Shown one piece after another: positions 35,525-45,168 of a DNA stretch of 64,000 bases; the stretch's first letter is position 1, and every line of letters begins with the position of its first letter. The notes beneath the pieces are model-generated. The model saw only the letters and a list, made by a program, of their open reading frames with translations. It was not told where the DNA came from and did no database searches. A program made the position numbers and the translations under genes. The DNA is taken from positions 930,001-994,000 of the forward strand of contig NZ_CP045529.1 of NCBI RefSeq assembly GCF_009429125.1, given 5' to 3'. This DNA is from Luteimicrobium xylanilyticum. Lineage in GTDB: Bacteria > Actinomycetota > Actinomycetes > Actinomycetales > Cellulomonadaceae.

Positions 35525-36099
35525 GCACACGTCTCGTCATCATGGGTCCGCAGGGCGCGGGCAAGGGCACGCAGGCGGCACGCCTGGCGGAGCACCTCGG
35601 CGTCCCTGCCATCTCGACGGGCGACATCTTCCGCGCGAACATCAAGGGCGGCACGGAGCTCGGGGTGCTGGCGCAGTCGTACACGGCCAAGGGCGAGCTC
35701 GTGCCCGACTCGGTCACGAACGACATGGTCCGCGACCGGCTCGCCCAGGCGGACGCGAAGGACGGCTTCATCCTCGACGGGTACCCGCGCAACGCGGCCC
35801 AGGTCGCGGAGCTCGACTCGATCCTCGGTGACGCGGGTGTCGCGCTCGACGGCGTGATCGAGCTCGTCGCGGAGCGCGACGAGCTCCTCGCCCGCCTGCG
35901 CAAGCGTGCGGAGATCGAGGGTCGCGAGGACGACACCGAGGAGGCGATCGCGCGCCGCCTCGACATCTACGCGGAGCAGACCGCGCCTCTCACGGACGCG
36001 TACGCCGAGCGCGGGCTGCTGGTCCGCGTGGACGGCATCGGCGAGATCGACGAGGTCACGAAGCGTCTCGTCGCGGCCCTGGACGGCCGGGTCTCCTGA
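35521..36099 (+). CDS. adk: Adenylate kinase
   Basis: Adk interconverts AMP, ADP and ATP. The 192-residue product is the short form lacking a zinc LID. The P-loop GPQGAGKGTQ has Gln where most Adks have Pro. The AMP-binding STGDIFR and GFILDGYPRN motifs are present (Tyr where most have Phe/Tyr). The TTG at 35521 overlaps the secY stop as TTGA; the long upstream reading frame lies inside secY and is rejected. Confidence 0.97.
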   Translation: MSTRLVIMGPQGAGKGTQAARLAEHLGVPAISTGDIFRANIKGGTELGVLAQSYTAKGELVPDSVTNDMVRDRLAQADAKDGFILDGYPRNAAQVAELDSILGDAGVALDGVIELVAERDELLARLRKRAEIEGREDDTEEAIARRLDIYAEQTAPLTDAYAERGLLVRVDGIGEIDEVTKRLVAALDGRVS

Positions 36100-36155
36100 C
36101 ACTCCGCCTCCCGAGCCGGCACGCGCCGGCGCGGGGGAGCAGGGAGGTGGCGAGC

Positions 36156-36986
36156 ATGTTCGGACGCGACCGTATCGAGTACAAGACACCTGACCAGGTG
36201 CGCCTGATGCGACGCGCCGGGTTGGTGGTGGCCGACGTCCACGACGCGGTGCGCGCCGCCGTCGCCGTGGGAGTCACGACGGCCGACCTGGACGCTGTCG
36301 CCGCCGACGTGATTCGCGCCGCGGGGGCGACGTCGTCGTTCCTGGGCTACGAGGGCTACCCCGCGACCGTCTGCGTGTCCGTGAACGACGAGGTCATCCA
36401 CGGCATCCCGGGGGAGCGCGTGCTGCGCCCGGGCGACGTGGTCTCGGTCGACGCGGGCGCCGTCGTGGGCGGGTGGCACGGCGACGCCGCGTTCTCGGTC
36501 GTCCTGCCCGGGCCCGACGGCGCCGCCGCGGACCCCGCGGACGTCGCGCTCGTGGACGCGACCGAGCGTGCGATGTGGGCCGGGATCGCGGCCCTCGCCG
36601 CGGGCGGCCGGATCGGCGACGTGGGCGTCGCTGTCGAGGAGGTCGCCGAGGGTGGCCCGTACGGGATCGTCGAGGACTACGTCGGGCACGGCATCGGGAC
36701 GCAGATGCACCAGGACCCGGACGTCCCCAACTACCGGACCCGGGGGCGCGGCCCGCGCGTGCGGCCCGGCCTGTGCGTCGCCGTGGAGCCGATGCTCACC
36801 CGGGGTGACGCGACGACCCAGCTCTGCGAAGACGAGTGGACGGTCGTCACGGACGACGGGTCCCGCGCCGCGCACTGCGAGCACACCGTGGCCGTCCTCG
36901 AGGGCGGCCTGTGGGTGCTGACCGCGCCCGACGGCGGTGCCGCGGGGCTCGCGCCGTTCGGTGTGACGGTCGCGCCGCTCGACTGA
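36156..36986 (+). CDS. map: Type I methionine aminopeptidase
   Basis: Map removes the initiator methionine. The 276-residue product has the metal ligands Asp in SVDAGAVVGG, Asp in GDAAFSVV, His in GHGIG and two Glu in AVEPML and CEHTVAVLE. The ATG at 36156 is preferred because AGGGAGG lies 8 nt upstream; the GTG at 36147 overlaps that ribosome-binding site. It is the third gene of the secY-adk-map unit. Confidence 0.97.
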   Translation: MFGRDRIEYKTPDQVRLMRRAGLVVADVHDAVRAAVAVGVTTADLDAVAADVIRAAGATSSFLGYEGYPATVCVSVNDEVIHGIPGERVLRPGDVVSVDAGAVVGGWHGDAAFSVVLPGPDGAAADPADVALVDATERAMWAGIAALAAGGRIGDVGVAVEEVAEGGPYGIVEDYVGHGIGTQMHQDPDVPNYRTRGRGPRVRPGLCVAVEPMLTRGDATTQLCEDEWTVVTDDGSRAAHCEHTVAVLEGGLWVLTAPDGGAAGLAPFGVTVAPLD

Positions 36987-37268
36987 TCGCGGGACGCGTC
37001 GGTGGGTGACGTAACGCACCATGCCGCGTTTCCCTCGTGCTGCTCGATGCCGTAAGATGGATGGCTGGGTGTGGAGACGGCGCGTCCGGTCGGGATGTCA
37101 GCATTGACGGTCCGACGGGCGCGGGGCCACGGCCACGGAGGTCCGGCTGAGCCGCGCTCCCGCGGTCCGGCAGGGTGCTCCACGCGCAGTCCACACTGGG
37201 TCGGCGTCCGGCGCGCGTGCCGTGCCGCGACCCGCGTGGGTCCAGTCACACGAGAGTTAGCGGAGGAC
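36987..37268 (+). promoter_or_regulatory. infA promoter region
   Basis: 282 bp without a supported gene. TAAGAT at 37053-37058 is a good -10 box; the -35 region is weak. The remaining ~210 nt would be the infA leader. Confidence 0.4.
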
Positions 37269-37490
<222 letters not shown>

Positions 37491-37567
37491 CCCGTCCGAT
37501 CGAGGACGCCGTCGTGACAGGCCCGGGCGCGCCCGGGCCGCGATACGTACGGCGGCGGAGGAACACG

Positions 37568-37681
37568 ATGAAGGTCAACCCGAGCGTCAAGAAGATCTGC
37601 GACAAGTGCAAGGTGATCCGCCGGCACGGAAACGTCATGGTCATCTGCGAGAACCCGCGTCACAAGCAGCGCCAGGGCTGA
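37568..37681 (+). CDS. rpmJ: 50S ribosomal protein L36 (bL36, zinc-binding)
   Basis: A 37-residue zinc-ribbon protein with CDKC...C....H ligands ([14 protein letters not shown] onward, [10 protein letters not shown]). This gene is shorter than most ORF cutoffs. GGAGGAACACG precedes the ATG at 37568. Confidence 0.96.
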   Translation: MKVNPSVKKICDKCKVIRRHGNVMVICENPRHKQRQG

Positions 37682-37686
37682 GCGCC

Positions 37687-37707
37687 GCGCCTCGCCAGGC
37701 GAGGCGC
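37687..37707 (+). terminator. Hairpin after rpmJ
   Basis: 10-bp stem, 37687-37696 with 37698-37707, immediately after the rpmJ stop. There is no U-tract, so it may be a partial terminator. Confidence 0.4.
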
Positions 37708-37872
37708 GCTCGACCCACCCGGTGAGCGATCCGCTCACGACGTACCACCACGAACCCGTCCGGTCAGCCGGACGGGGGAACCCCCGGTCGGAGGCCGGGG
37801 CCCGCAGCAGTGACGGCAGCGGGAGGGCGGTGCGGCAGACCTCCGACCGAAGTACAAGGAGCCGTCAGGCAC

Positions 37873-38247
37873 ATGGCACGTCTCGTCGGCGTCGACCTCC
37901 CGCGCGACAAGCGCCTCGAGGTTGCGCTCACCTACATCTACGGCGTCGGCCGTACCCGCGCCCAGCAGACGCTGGCCGCTACCGGGATCAGCCCGGACCT
38001 CCGCGTGAAGGACCTCGGCGACGCCGAGCTCGTCGCGCTCCGTGACTACCTCGAGGGCAACTACAAGCTCGAGGGTGACCTCCGCCGTGAGGTGGCGGCC
38101 GACATCCGCCGCAAGGTGGAGATCGGCACCTACCAGGGGCTGCGCCACCGTCGTGGCCTTCCCGTCCGCGGTCAGCGCACCAAGACCAACGCGCGTACCC
38201 GCAAGGGTCCGAAGCGCACCGTGGCCGGCAAGAAGAAGGCCCGCTAA
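37873..38247 (+). CDS. rpsM: 30S ribosomal protein S13 (uS13)
   Basis: uS13 forms intersubunit bridges and contacts P-site tRNA. The 124-residue product ([16 protein letters not shown]) ends in the basic tail. AAGGAG (37857-37862) precedes the ATG at 37873; the ORF start 21 codons upstream is rejected. Confidence 0.97.
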   Translation: MARLVGVDLPRDKRLEVALTYIYGVGRTRAQQTLAATGISPDLRVKDLGDAELVALRDYLEGNYKLEGDLRREVAADIRRKVEIGTYQGLRHRRGLPVRGQRTKTNARTRKGPKRTVAGKKKAR

Positions 38248-38352
38248 CCAGCAGTCCGTGCCGGACCCGTCCGTCGCGCCGACGTCCACGTCGGCCCGCG
38301 CACGTCGACGGTCCGCCGGTCCGAACACCTCACCCCAGGAGAATCTCAGGAC

Positions 38353-38757
38353 ATGCCTCCCAAGACCCGCGCCGCCGCCGGCCGCAAGCCGCGCCGCAAG
38401 GACAAGAAGAACGTCCCGCTCGGCCAGGCGCACATCAAGAGCACCTTCAACAACACGATCGTCTCGATCACGGACCCGTCGGGCGCTGTGATCGCATGGG
38501 CCTCCGGCGGCGACGTCGGCTTCAAGGGCTCGCGCAAGTCGACCCCCTACGCGGCCGGCATGGCCGCCGAGGCCGCGGCCCGCAAGGCGGCCGAGCACGG
38601 CGTCAAGAAGGTCGACGTCTTCGTCAAGGGCCCGGGCTCCGGTCGTGAGACCGCGATCCGCTCGCTGCAGTCGGCCGGCCTCGAGGTCGGCTCGATCCAG
38701 GACGTGACGCCGCAGGCGCACAACGGCTGCCGTCCGCCGAAGCGCCGCCGCGTCTGA
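38353..38757 (+). CDS. rpsK: 30S ribosomal protein S11 (uS11)
   Basis: uS11 lies on the 30S platform near the E site. The 134-residue product contains [18 protein letters not shown] and ends with the [13 protein letters not shown] motif. The next gene is rpoA; rpsD, often found here, is missing. Confidence 0.97.
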   Translation: MPPKTRAAAGRKPRRKDKKNVPLGQAHIKSTFNNTIVSITDPSGAVIAWASGGDVGFKGSRKSTPYAAGMAAEAAARKAAEHGVKKVDVFVKGPGSGRETAIRSLQSAGLEVGSIQDVTPQAHNGCRPPKRRRV

Positions 38758-38768
38758 CCTCGCTCGTC

Positions 38769-38796
38769 GCCGCGGGGCGCTCACGCGCCCCGCGGC
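38769..38796 (+). terminator. Hairpin between rpsK and rpoA
   Basis: 12-bp perfect stem, 38769-38780 with 38785-38796, loop TCAC, in a 160-nt spacer. It may attenuate read-through into rpoA. Confidence 0.5.
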
Positions 38797-38917
38797 ACCG
38801 TGCGTCCGGACGTGGTCGGGTCGGAGCCCTCGGGTTCCGGCTCCCCGCACCGGGCGTGCATCTGCACCCTCACCGTGATGCGTCATATGGCGGACGCACA
38901 CCGAAAGGAACCCACCA

Positions 38918-39925
38918 GTGCTCATCGCACAGCGCCCCACCCTGACCGAAGAGGTCATCTCGGAGCACCGTTCCCGCTTCTCGATCGAGCCGCTCGAGCC
39001 GGGCTTCGGCTACACGCTCGGCAACTCGCTGCGTCGCACCCTGCTCTCGTCGATCCCCGGCGCGGCCGTCACCTCGATCCGTATCGAGGGCGTGCTGCAC
39101 GAGTTCTCGACGATCCCCGGGGTCAAGGAGGACGTCACCGAGATCATCCTCAACATCAAGGGCCTGGTCGTGTCCTCGGACAACGACGAGCCGGTCGTCA
39201 TGTACCTGCGCAAGCAGGGCGGCGGCGTCGTCACGGCGGCCGACATCGTCCCGCCGGCGGGCATCGAGGTGCACAACCCCGAGCTCCACATCGCGACGCT
39301 GAACGACTCCGCGAAGCTCGAGATCGAGCTCACGGTCGAGCGGGGCCGCGGCTACGTGTCGGCCGCACAGAACAAGGCGTACGACTCGGAGATCGGCCGC
39401 ATCCCGGTCGACTCGATCTACTCGCCGGTCCTCAAGGTCACGTACAAGGTCGAGGCCACCCGCGTCGAGCAGCGCACCGACTTCGACAAGCTCGTCGTCG
39501 ACGTCGAGACGAAGCCGGCGATCTCGCCGCGCGACGCCCTCGCGTCGGCCGGTCGGACGCTCACCGAGCTGTTCGGTCTCGCCCGCGAGCTGAACGTCGA
39601 GGCCGAGGGCATCGAGATCGGCCCGTCGCCGACGGACGCGGCGCTCGCCGCCGACCTGGCGCTGCCGATCGAGGAGCTCAACCTCTCGATCCGCTCGTAC
39701 AACTGCCTCAAGCGCGAGGGCATCCACTCCGTGGGTGAGCTCGTGGCGCGCAGCGAGGCCGACCTGCTCGACATCCGGAACTTCGGCGCCAAGTCGATCA
39801 CCGAGGTGACCGAGAAGCTCGCGAAGCTCGGCCTGTCGCTCAAGGACTCGCCGCTGGACTTCGACCCGACCGCCGCGCAGTACTACGGCGACGACGAGTA
39901 CACGGACGACGAGCAGACGTTCTGA
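38918..39925 (+). CDS. rpoA: DNA-directed RNA polymerase alpha subunit
   Basis: The alpha subunit dimerises to nucleate RNA polymerase assembly. The product is 335 residues: an N-terminal dimerisation domain (residues 1-230), a linker and a C-terminal helix-hairpin-helix domain ([17 protein letters not shown], then [12 protein letters not shown]) that contacts activators and UP elements. The GTG at 38918 has GAAAGGAA upstream. Confidence 0.98.
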   Translation: MLIAQRPTLTEEVISEHRSRFSIEPLEPGFGYTLGNSLRRTLLSSIPGAAVTSIRIEGVLHEFSTIPGVKEDVTEIILNIKGLVVSSDNDEPVVMYLRKQGGGVVTAADIVPPAGIEVHNPELHIATLNDSAKLEIELTVERGRGYVSAAQNKAYDSEIGRIPVDSIYSPVLKVTYKVEATRVEQRTDFDKLVVDVETKPAISPRDALASAGRTLTELFGLARELNVEAEGIEIGPSPTDAALAADLALPIEELNLSIRSYNCLKREGIHSVGELVARSEADLLDIRNFGAKSITEVTEKLAKLGLSLKDSPLDFDPTAAQYYGDDEYTDDEQTF

Positions 39926-40038
39926 CCCGTTCACCGAGCAGTCGATGAGTCTGGCCTGCGGCGCCGCGGCGCCGCAGGCCACCATCCCGCACTGAGGACT
40001 GGCCGGCCAGGCCTCAGCCCACGAAGGAGCACAACCCA

Positions 40039-40596
40039 ATGCCTACCCCCACCAAGGGCCCGCGGCTCGGCGGTGGCCCGGCTCACGAGCGCCTCATCCT
40101 CGCGAACCTCGCGACGAGCCTCTTCGAGCACGGCCGCATCACCACGACGGAGACGAAGGCCAAGCGCCTGCGCCCCCTCGCCGAGCGTCTCATCACCTTC
40201 GCGAAGCGTGGCGACCTCGCCGCGCGTCGTCGCGTCCTGACCGTCGTCCGTGACAAGAGCGTCGTGCACACGCTCTTCACGGAGATCGCGCCCACGATGG
40301 CGGAGCGCCAGGGCGGCTACACGCGCATCACGAAGGTCGGCAACCGCAAGGGCGACAACGCCCCCATGGCGGTCATCGAGCTCGTCCTCGAGCCCGTGAG
40401 CCCGAAGCAGGCCGTCGTCAAGGAGGCCGAGAAGGCCACCACGAAGGCTGCCAAGAAGCCCGCCGCGAAGAAGGCCGCCGAGAAGCCGGCCGCGGAGGAG
40501 ACCCCGGACGCCGAGGCCGAGGCGCCCGCCGAGGCTCCGGCCACCGACGAGGCCCCCGTCGCCGAGGCTGCGGCCGAGGAGAAGTCCGAGGCCTGA
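40039..40596 (+). CDS. rplQ: 50S ribosomal protein L17 (bL17) with acidic C-terminal tail
   Basis: bL17 sits near the tunnel exit. The core ([19 protein letters not shown], about residues 1-120) is normal. The product is 185 residues, and the last ~60 alternate Lys/Ala then Glu/Ala/Pro ([15 protein letters not shown] and onward), a low-complexity tail. It is the last gene of the alpha operon, followed by a strong hairpin. Confidence 0.97.
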   Translation: MPTPTKGPRLGGGPAHERLILANLATSLFEHGRITTTETKAKRLRPLAERLITFAKRGDLAARRRVLTVVRDKSVVHTLFTEIAPTMAERQGGYTRITKVGNRKGDNAPMAVIELVLEPVSPKQAVVKEAEKATTKAAKKPAAKKAAEKPAAEETPDAEAEAPAEAPATDEAPVAEAAAEEKSEA

Positions 40597-40613
40597 GCCG
40601 TCGCTCGCACGCC

Positions 40614-40653
40614 CGATGGGGTCCGTTCCGCACCTGCGGGACGGACCCCATCG
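40614..40653 (+). terminator. Terminator after rplQ
   Basis: About 18-bp stem, 40614-40631 with 40636-40653 (one wobble), loop ACCT. Confidence 0.8.
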
Positions 40654-40722
40654 CCGTCTGCGGGGGCGCACCCCGGGGACTTGACGCCGTCGGGCGACGC
40701 GGCTCGGTTCAGGTGGCCCGGG

Positions 40723-41919
40723 TCAGGTGACGTGGTGCTCGACCAGGTGATCCGCGACCGCCAGCGACGACGTCGCGGCGGGCGACGGCGCGTTCCGCAG
40801 CAGAGTCACGGCGCCGACCTGGTCGACGGCGAAGTCGTCGACCAGCGACCCGTCGCGCGCCCACGCCTGGGCGCGGACTCCTGCCGCGGCGCGCGCGGCC
40901 AGGTCGGACGGTCGCAGCTCGGGCACGAACCGGCGCGCCCGCCGGTAGTACAGGGGCTTGAGCAGCGAGCCGCCGATCTCGTCGATCCCCATGCGCCAGT
41001 GCTGCCGCGCGAGGGCACCCGCCCCGGGCCACCGCAGCGACTCCCACGTGTCCCGCAGCGAGACCTGCGACCAGCCGTACCCCTCGCGGCGCAGAGCCGG
41101 GACGGCGTTGGGCCCCACGTGGACGGCGTCGTACACGCCCCGGGTGAAGTGCACGCCGAGGAACGGGAAGCGGGGGTCCGGCACGGGGTAGACCATCCCG
41201 CGGACGAGCGAGGCGCGGTCGGGAGCGAGCGTCCAGTACTCGCCGCGGAACGGGAGGATGCGCGGCGAGGGGTCGGCGCCAACGAGCCGCGCCACGACGT
41301 CCGACTGGAGCCCGGCGCACACCACGACCCGGTCGAACGCCTCGTCCAGGCCGGGCGTGACCACGCGGACGCGGTCGGCGGGCCTCGCCGGGGTCAGCCC
41401 GGTCACCTCGTGGCCGAGCAGGACGCGGCCGCCCGCCGCACGGACGTCCTGCGCCATCGCCTCGGTGACCGCCGCGTAGTCGACGACCGCCGTGCGGGGC
41501 GAGTGCACGGCCGCGACTCCGGCGACGTGCGGCTCGATCTCGCGGAGCGCGGCGGCGCCGTCGAGACGGCGCAGGTCGGGCACGCCGTTGGCCCGCGCCC
41601 GTCGCTCGATCTCGGCGAGCGCGGGCAGCTCGCTCTCGTCGACGGCGACGACGAGCTTGCCGAGCTCGCGGTACGGAAGGTCCTTCTCGAGGCAGTAGTC
41701 GTGGAGCGCCACCCGCCCCGCGGCGCAGAGCGTCGCCTTGAGCGAGCCCGGAGCGTAGTACAGGCCGGCGTGGACGACGCCCGAGTTGTGGCCTGTCTGG
41801 TGGCGTGCGAGGCGGTGCTCCTTCTCGAGCACCGTCACCTCGTCCCCGCGGCGGGCGAGCGCGCGGGCGACCGCGACCCCGACGATCCCGCCGCCGACGA
41901 CGGCGATGCTCCTGGTCAT
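40723..41919 (-). CDS. lhgO: L-2-hydroxyglutarate oxidase (FAD-dependent)
   Basis: This oxidises L-2-hydroxyglutarate to 2-oxoglutarate, a repair reaction. The 398-residue product has the FAD Rossmann motif VVGGGIVGVAVARALARRG at residues 6-24, the HQTGHNSGVVHAGLYY segment typical of LhgO, and a C-terminal RNAPSPAATSSLAVADH FAD-binding region. The ATG at 41919 lies 6 nt after a GATGCT -10 box, so it is probably leaderless. It is divergent to the next gene. It lies between rplQ and truA, which are often adjacent. Confidence 0.9.
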   Translation of the reverse strand: MTRSIAVVGGGIVGVAVARALARRGDEVTVLEKEHRLARHQTGHNSGVVHAGLYYAPGSLKATLCAAGRVALHDYCLEKDLPYRELGKLVVAVDESELPALAEIERRARANGVPDLRRLDGAAALREIEPHVAGVAAVHSPRTAVVDYAAVTEAMAQDVRAAGGRVLLGHEVTGLTPARPADRVRVVTPGLDEAFDRVVVCAGLQSDVVARLVGADPSPRILPFRGEYWTLAPDRASLVRGMVYPVPDPRFPFLGVHFTRGVYDAVHVGPNAVPALRREGYGWSQVSLRDTWESLRWPGAGALARQHWRMGIDEIGGSLLKPLYYRRARRFVPELRPSDLAARAAAGVRAQAWARDGSLVDDFAVDQVGAVTLLRNAPSPAATSSLAVADHLVEHHVT

Positions 41920-41925
41920 CGCCCC

Positions 41926-41931
41926 AGCATC
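41926..41931 (-). promoter_or_regulatory. Leaderless -10 box for lhgO
   Basis: GATGCT on the minus strand, 6 nt before the ATG at 41919. Confidence 0.45.
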
Positions 41932-42055
41932 CCGGGCGGAGGCTCGTCGCTCAAGCGCCGCGCCGCCGGCGGCGCCGGGGCCGATGACGGATGTCATGCG
42001 ACCCCTGTGACGTCCGGCCCTGCCGGGCAGGGCCTCCGGCCGGAAGGCTGGAGCC

Positions 42056-42556
42056 ATGATCAGCACAGCCGACACCAGCCTCGCCGTCAACATCGTCCTC
42101 GGGCTCCTGGTCCTGGTCTGGATCCTGTCGCGCCAGGTGCAGAAGCGGCCCGTCAAGCCGTCCTCGCTCCGTGCGCCGGTGATCCTCGCGGCCGTCGGGC
42201 TCTACGAGACGGCCTCGTTCCTGCGAAGCTCCGCGCCGGCCGCCGGTGTCCCGGCGTCGGTCCTGGCGCTCCTCGCGCTGGGCGTCGTGGTCGGCGGGGC
42301 GCTGGCCGCGTGGCGCGGCTCGCAGGTGCGCGTGTGGCGGGACACGGACGGCACGGTCGTCCGGCAGGGCACCGGGCTCACCGTGCTGCTGTGGCTCGTG
42401 GCGATCGGGGCGCACCTCGGGCTCGACGTGCTGATCGACCACGCCGACCACGGGCTGTCGGGCCTCGGCTCGGCCTCGCTGCTCCTCTACCTCGGCGTCG
42501 TCCTGGGGATCCAGAGCCTCGTGGTGCAGCGTCGCGCCCAGATCCTCCCCGCCTGA
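42056..42556 (+). CDS. Small integral membrane protein of unknown function
   Basis: The 166-residue product has about four to five hydrophobic helices (NIVLGLLVLVWILSRQV; APVILAAVGLYETAS; VLALLALGVVVGGALAAW; GLTVLLWLVAIGAHLGLDVLI; LLLYLGVVLGIQSLVVQ). The RQVQKRPVK motif after helix 1 recalls CcdC/DUF1453-like proteins. The ATG at 42056 has GGAAGG upstream. It is divergent from lhgO, 136 bp away. Function unknown. Confidence 0.8.
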   Translation: MISTADTSLAVNIVLGLLVLVWILSRQVQKRPVKPSSLRAPVILAAVGLYETASFLRSSAPAAGVPASVLALLALGVVVGGALAAWRGSQVRVWRDTDGTVVRQGTGLTVLLWLVAIGAHLGLDVLIDHADHGLSGLGSASLLLYLGVVLGIQSLVVQRRAQILPA

Positions 42557-42568
42557 GACCGTCCGACG

Positions 42569-43384
42569 TCAGCGGGGAAGAGACCAGGCCCGCGCGCCCC
42601 CCACGAGCGCAGCGGAGTTCGGCACGACCACGACGTCGTCGCCGAGCCGGTCGAGCACGCCGCGCGTGATCTGGCGGGCGTTGCCGCCACCGAGGTAGAG
42701 GCGGTCCCACCAGAACACGGGCCGCAGCCCCTCGACGACGCGCAGGACGCGCCTCGACCAGAGGGCGTTGCCCAGGCGGCGCCGCTCGGGCTCGCCGACG
42801 AACTCGTCGTAGGTGGTGCGGGGGCGCACCGGGGCGTGCGACCACTCGAGGTGCGGCGCGAGCGACCCGCCGAGGAACAGCGCGGAGCCCAGGCCCGTGC
42901 CGAGCGTGAGGACCAGCTCGAGCCCGGACGCGGCGATCACGCCGGCGCCGTGCACCTCCGCGTCGTTGAGCACGAGCGCCGGCAGACCGAGACGCTCGCC
43001 GACGGCAGCCTGCACATCCATGCTGCGCCACGCGTCGGCGAGCTCGGCCGAGACCGCGGTGCGGGGGCCCCGGGGCCGGATGTAGTGCGGCGTGTGCACG
43101 ACGACGCCGCGCCGGATCATGCCCGGCAGCCCCACGGTCACACGCTGGGCCGGGGGGAGGCCGGCGGCGATCTCGGCGATGGTCTCGACGAGCCGCGAGG
43201 GGGGCAGCGGGTACGGCGTGGGCACGCGGACGGGCTCGGCGTGCGCCGTGCCGGCGGCGTCGAGGACGGCTGCCTTGATCCCGCTGCCGCCGCAGTCGAC
43301 GGACAGCGTGATCGTCGCGGCGTCGTCGGGCGCGGGCGGCCGGTGCGTGGCCTGGCGCGGGTCGGGCGTGCGGGGCTCGGGCAT
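42569..43384 (-). CDS. ROK family protein, polyphosphate-glucokinase-like
   Basis: The 271-residue ROK protein resembles actinobacterial polyphosphate glucokinases (PpgK), which phosphorylate glucose with polyphosphate or ATP. Features seen: phosphate-binding SVDCGGSGIKAAVLD (about residues 28-42), PGMIRRGVV, the catalytic LNDAEVHGAG and TLGTGLGSALFLGG. The HLEWSH segment replaces the usual ExGH, and no ROK zinc-cysteine motif is present. The ATG at 43384 lies 6 nt after a TACCGT -10 box (leaderless). It is divergent from truA. Confidence 0.85.
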   Translation of the reverse strand: MPEPRTPDPRQATHRPPAPDDAATITLSVDCGGSGIKAAVLDAAGTAHAEPVRVPTPYPLPPSRLVETIAEIAAGLPPAQRVTVGLPGMIRRGVVVHTPHYIRPRGPRTAVSAELADAWRSMDVQAAVGERLGLPALVLNDAEVHGAGVIAASGLELVLTLGTGLGSALFLGGSLAPHLEWSHAPVRPRTTYDEFVGEPERRRLGNALWSRRVLRVVEGLRPVFWWDRLYLGGGNARQITRGVLDRLGDDVVVVPNSAALVGGARAWSLPR

Positions 43385-43390
43385 GCGAGC

Positions 43391-43396
43391 ACGGTA
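43391..43396 (-). promoter_or_regulatory. Leaderless -10 box for the ROK gene
   Basis: TACCGT on the minus strand, 6 nt before the ATG at 43384. Confidence 0.5.
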
Positions 43397-43472
43397 GGCC
43401 TGTCCCGGGCGAGTTGTCAGACCGTGGTGAGTCTCGCGCTCCACCACGTGCTGACGACTCCGGGGCGTCCCC

Positions 43473-43478
43473 GACAAT
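43473..43478 (+). promoter_or_regulatory. Leaderless -10 box for truA
   Basis: GACAAT, 6 nt before the GTG at 43485. Confidence 0.45.
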
Positions 43479-43484
43479 GAGAGC

Positions 43485-44411
43485 GTGACCGACCAGCCCG
43501 CCCCGACCACCGTAGAACAGCCCGGAGTCCGCGTACGCCTCGACCTCGCGTACGACGGCGCGGGCTTCGCCGGGTGGGCGCGCCAGCCCGGGCTGCGCAC
43601 CGTCCAGGGCCTCCTCGAGGAGGGTCTCGCGACGGTCCTGCGCGCCGAGGCGAACGGGGAGCCGCCGCCCCGTGTCCAGGTCGCCGGCCGGACCGACTCC
43701 GGGGTGCACGCTCGAGGTCAGGTCGCGCACGTCGACCTGACCGCGCGGCAGTGGGCCAGCCTGCCGGGGCGGTCGGACCGCGCGCCCGGGGACGCGCTCG
43801 TCGCGCGCCTGGGCGGTGTCCTCGCGCACGACGTCGTCGTGCGGGCAGCCGCGCCCGCCCCCGCCGGCTTCGACGCGCGGTTCTCCGCGCTGCACCGCAG
43901 CTACACCTACCGGGTGGCCGACCGGCCGGACCTGCGCGACCCCTTGCACCGCGGCTGGGTGCTGTGGACCCGTCGGCCCCTCGACGTCGCGGCGATGGAC
44001 GCCGCCGCGCGCCCGCTGCTCGGGGTGCGGGACTTCGCCGCCTTCTGCAAGCCCCGCCCCGGCGCGACGACGATCCGCGAGCTCCAGGAGCTGCGGTGGG
44101 ACCGGCCCGACGAGGGCCCGGACGAGGGGCTCGTCGTCGCGCACGTCCGTGCCGACGCCTTCTGCCACAACATGGTGCGGGCGCTCGTCGGCGCGAGCCT
44201 GGCCGTGGGGGAGGGCCGGCGTCCCGTGACGTGGCTCGCGGAGGTGCTCGCCGCGCGTCGCCGGGACGCCGCGGGCGGCGTCGTGCCGGCGCACGGCCTG
44301 GTGCTCGAGGCCGTCGCCTACCCGCCCGACGCCGACCTCGCGTCTCGCGCCGAGCGCATCCGGGCGATGCGCATGGACGAGGACGTCTGGGAGGCCCCGA
44401 CCTCCTCGTGA
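43485..44411 (+). CDS. truA: tRNA pseudouridine(38-40) synthase
   Basis: TruA modifies U38-U40 in the tRNA anticodon arm. The 308-residue product has the catalytic Asp in GRTDSGVHARGQVAH, and the RSYTYRV and FCHNMVRALVGA motifs. It begins with a GTG placed 6 nt after GACAAT. There is a slightly longer N-terminus than in E. coli. Confidence 0.96.
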   Translation: MTDQPAPTTVEQPGVRVRLDLAYDGAGFAGWARQPGLRTVQGLLEEGLATVLRAEANGEPPPRVQVAGRTDSGVHARGQVAHVDLTARQWASLPGRSDRAPGDALVARLGGVLAHDVVVRAAAPAPAGFDARFSALHRSYTYRVADRPDLRDPLHRGWVLWTRRPLDVAAMDAAARPLLGVRDFAAFCKPRPGATTIRELQELRWDRPDEGPDEGLVVAHVRADAFCHNMVRALVGASLAVGEGRRPVTWLAEVLAARRRDAAGGVVPAHGLVLEAVAYPPDADLASRAERIRAMRMDEDVWEAPTSS

Positions 44412-44418
44412 GCGGCGC

Positions 44419-44832
44419 TCAGCCCTCGTCGTCCTCCACGTAGTGGACGGCGGCCTCCTCCGCGCTCGCGCCGGCTCCCGAGATGCCCTCGTCGACGCCG
44501 TAGACGTCGTTGTCGCGGCCGCCCGCGGCGTCGTCGTCCTCCGCGAGCCGGCCCGCGCGGCCCTCGTCCACCACGGGCTCCTCGTCCCACTCCTCGGGCT
44601 CCTCCTCGGCGAGCCGCTGGTCGAGGCTCTCGCCCTCGCGCTCCTCCTCCTCGGTCTCGCCGAAGTGGTTGGTGCGCGGGCGCTCCGGGGGGTCGTAGCC
44701 CTCGTCGAGCGGGTCGGCGAGCCCGCGGTCGATCAGGGTGTCCTCGGGGTCGAGCTGTTCCGTCTCGCTCTCGGACCAGTCGTCGCGGTCGTCCAGGCCC
44801 TCGGGCAGGCCGTCGGGGTAGTTCTCGCTCAT
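44419..44832 (-). CDS. DUF5709-like acidic protein
   Basis: The 137-residue product is very acidic (many Glu/Asp). It contains the LDPEDTLIDRGLADPLDEGYDPPERP stretch (quoted as LDPEDTLIDRGL and DEGYDPPERP), the signature of a small actinobacterial family recorded as DUF5709. Function unknown; no signal peptide or membrane helix. The ATG at 44832 lies 6 nt after GAGGCT, a leaderless-type arrangement. It is convergent with truA. Confidence 0.85.
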   Translation of the reverse strand: MSENYPDGLPEGLDDRDDWSESETEQLDPEDTLIDRGLADPLDEGYDPPERPRTNHFGETEEEEREGESLDQRLAEEEPEEWDEEPVVDEGRAGRLAEDDDAAGGRDNDVYGVDEGISGAGASAEEAAVHYVEDDEG

Positions 44833-44838
44833 ACGCCC

Positions 44839-44844
44839 AGCCTC
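44839..44844 (-). promoter_or_regulatory. Leaderless -10-like box for the DUF5709 gene
   Basis: GAGGCT on the minus strand, 6 nt before the ATG at 44832. Confidence 0.35.
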
Positions 44845-44953
44845 GCACCCTCCGCGTGCGTGCGCAGCGGCGGGCCGGCGGTCCGTGCCGAGGGCGCCCG
44901 GTCGGGGCTGCGCGGCGCCGGGTTGGGTCGTTCCGGGTGCCGGACCGGCCGCT

Positions 44954-44983
44954 TTGACCCCACCGCGGGCGCCACGGTACCCT
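44954..44983 (+). promoter_or_regulatory. rplM-rpsI promoter
   Basis: TTGACC (44954-44959), 18-bp spacer, TACCCT (44978-44983), leaving a leader of about 180 nt. Confidence 0.6.
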
Positions 44984-45168
44984 TGACAGTCGTTGTGCTT
45001 CCTTGCCCGACCCCCTGGCCGAACCGCTGACGGAAACCGTGCGCCCACTCGCTGGCCCGTCACGTCCGGCTCATGGTCGGAGGCAGGCTTCTGGAGCGCT
45101 CAGACGAACACTCGTCGGTCGCAGTTCGCTGCGCCGAAGAAGACCGAACCGAAACGAAGGCTACGACC

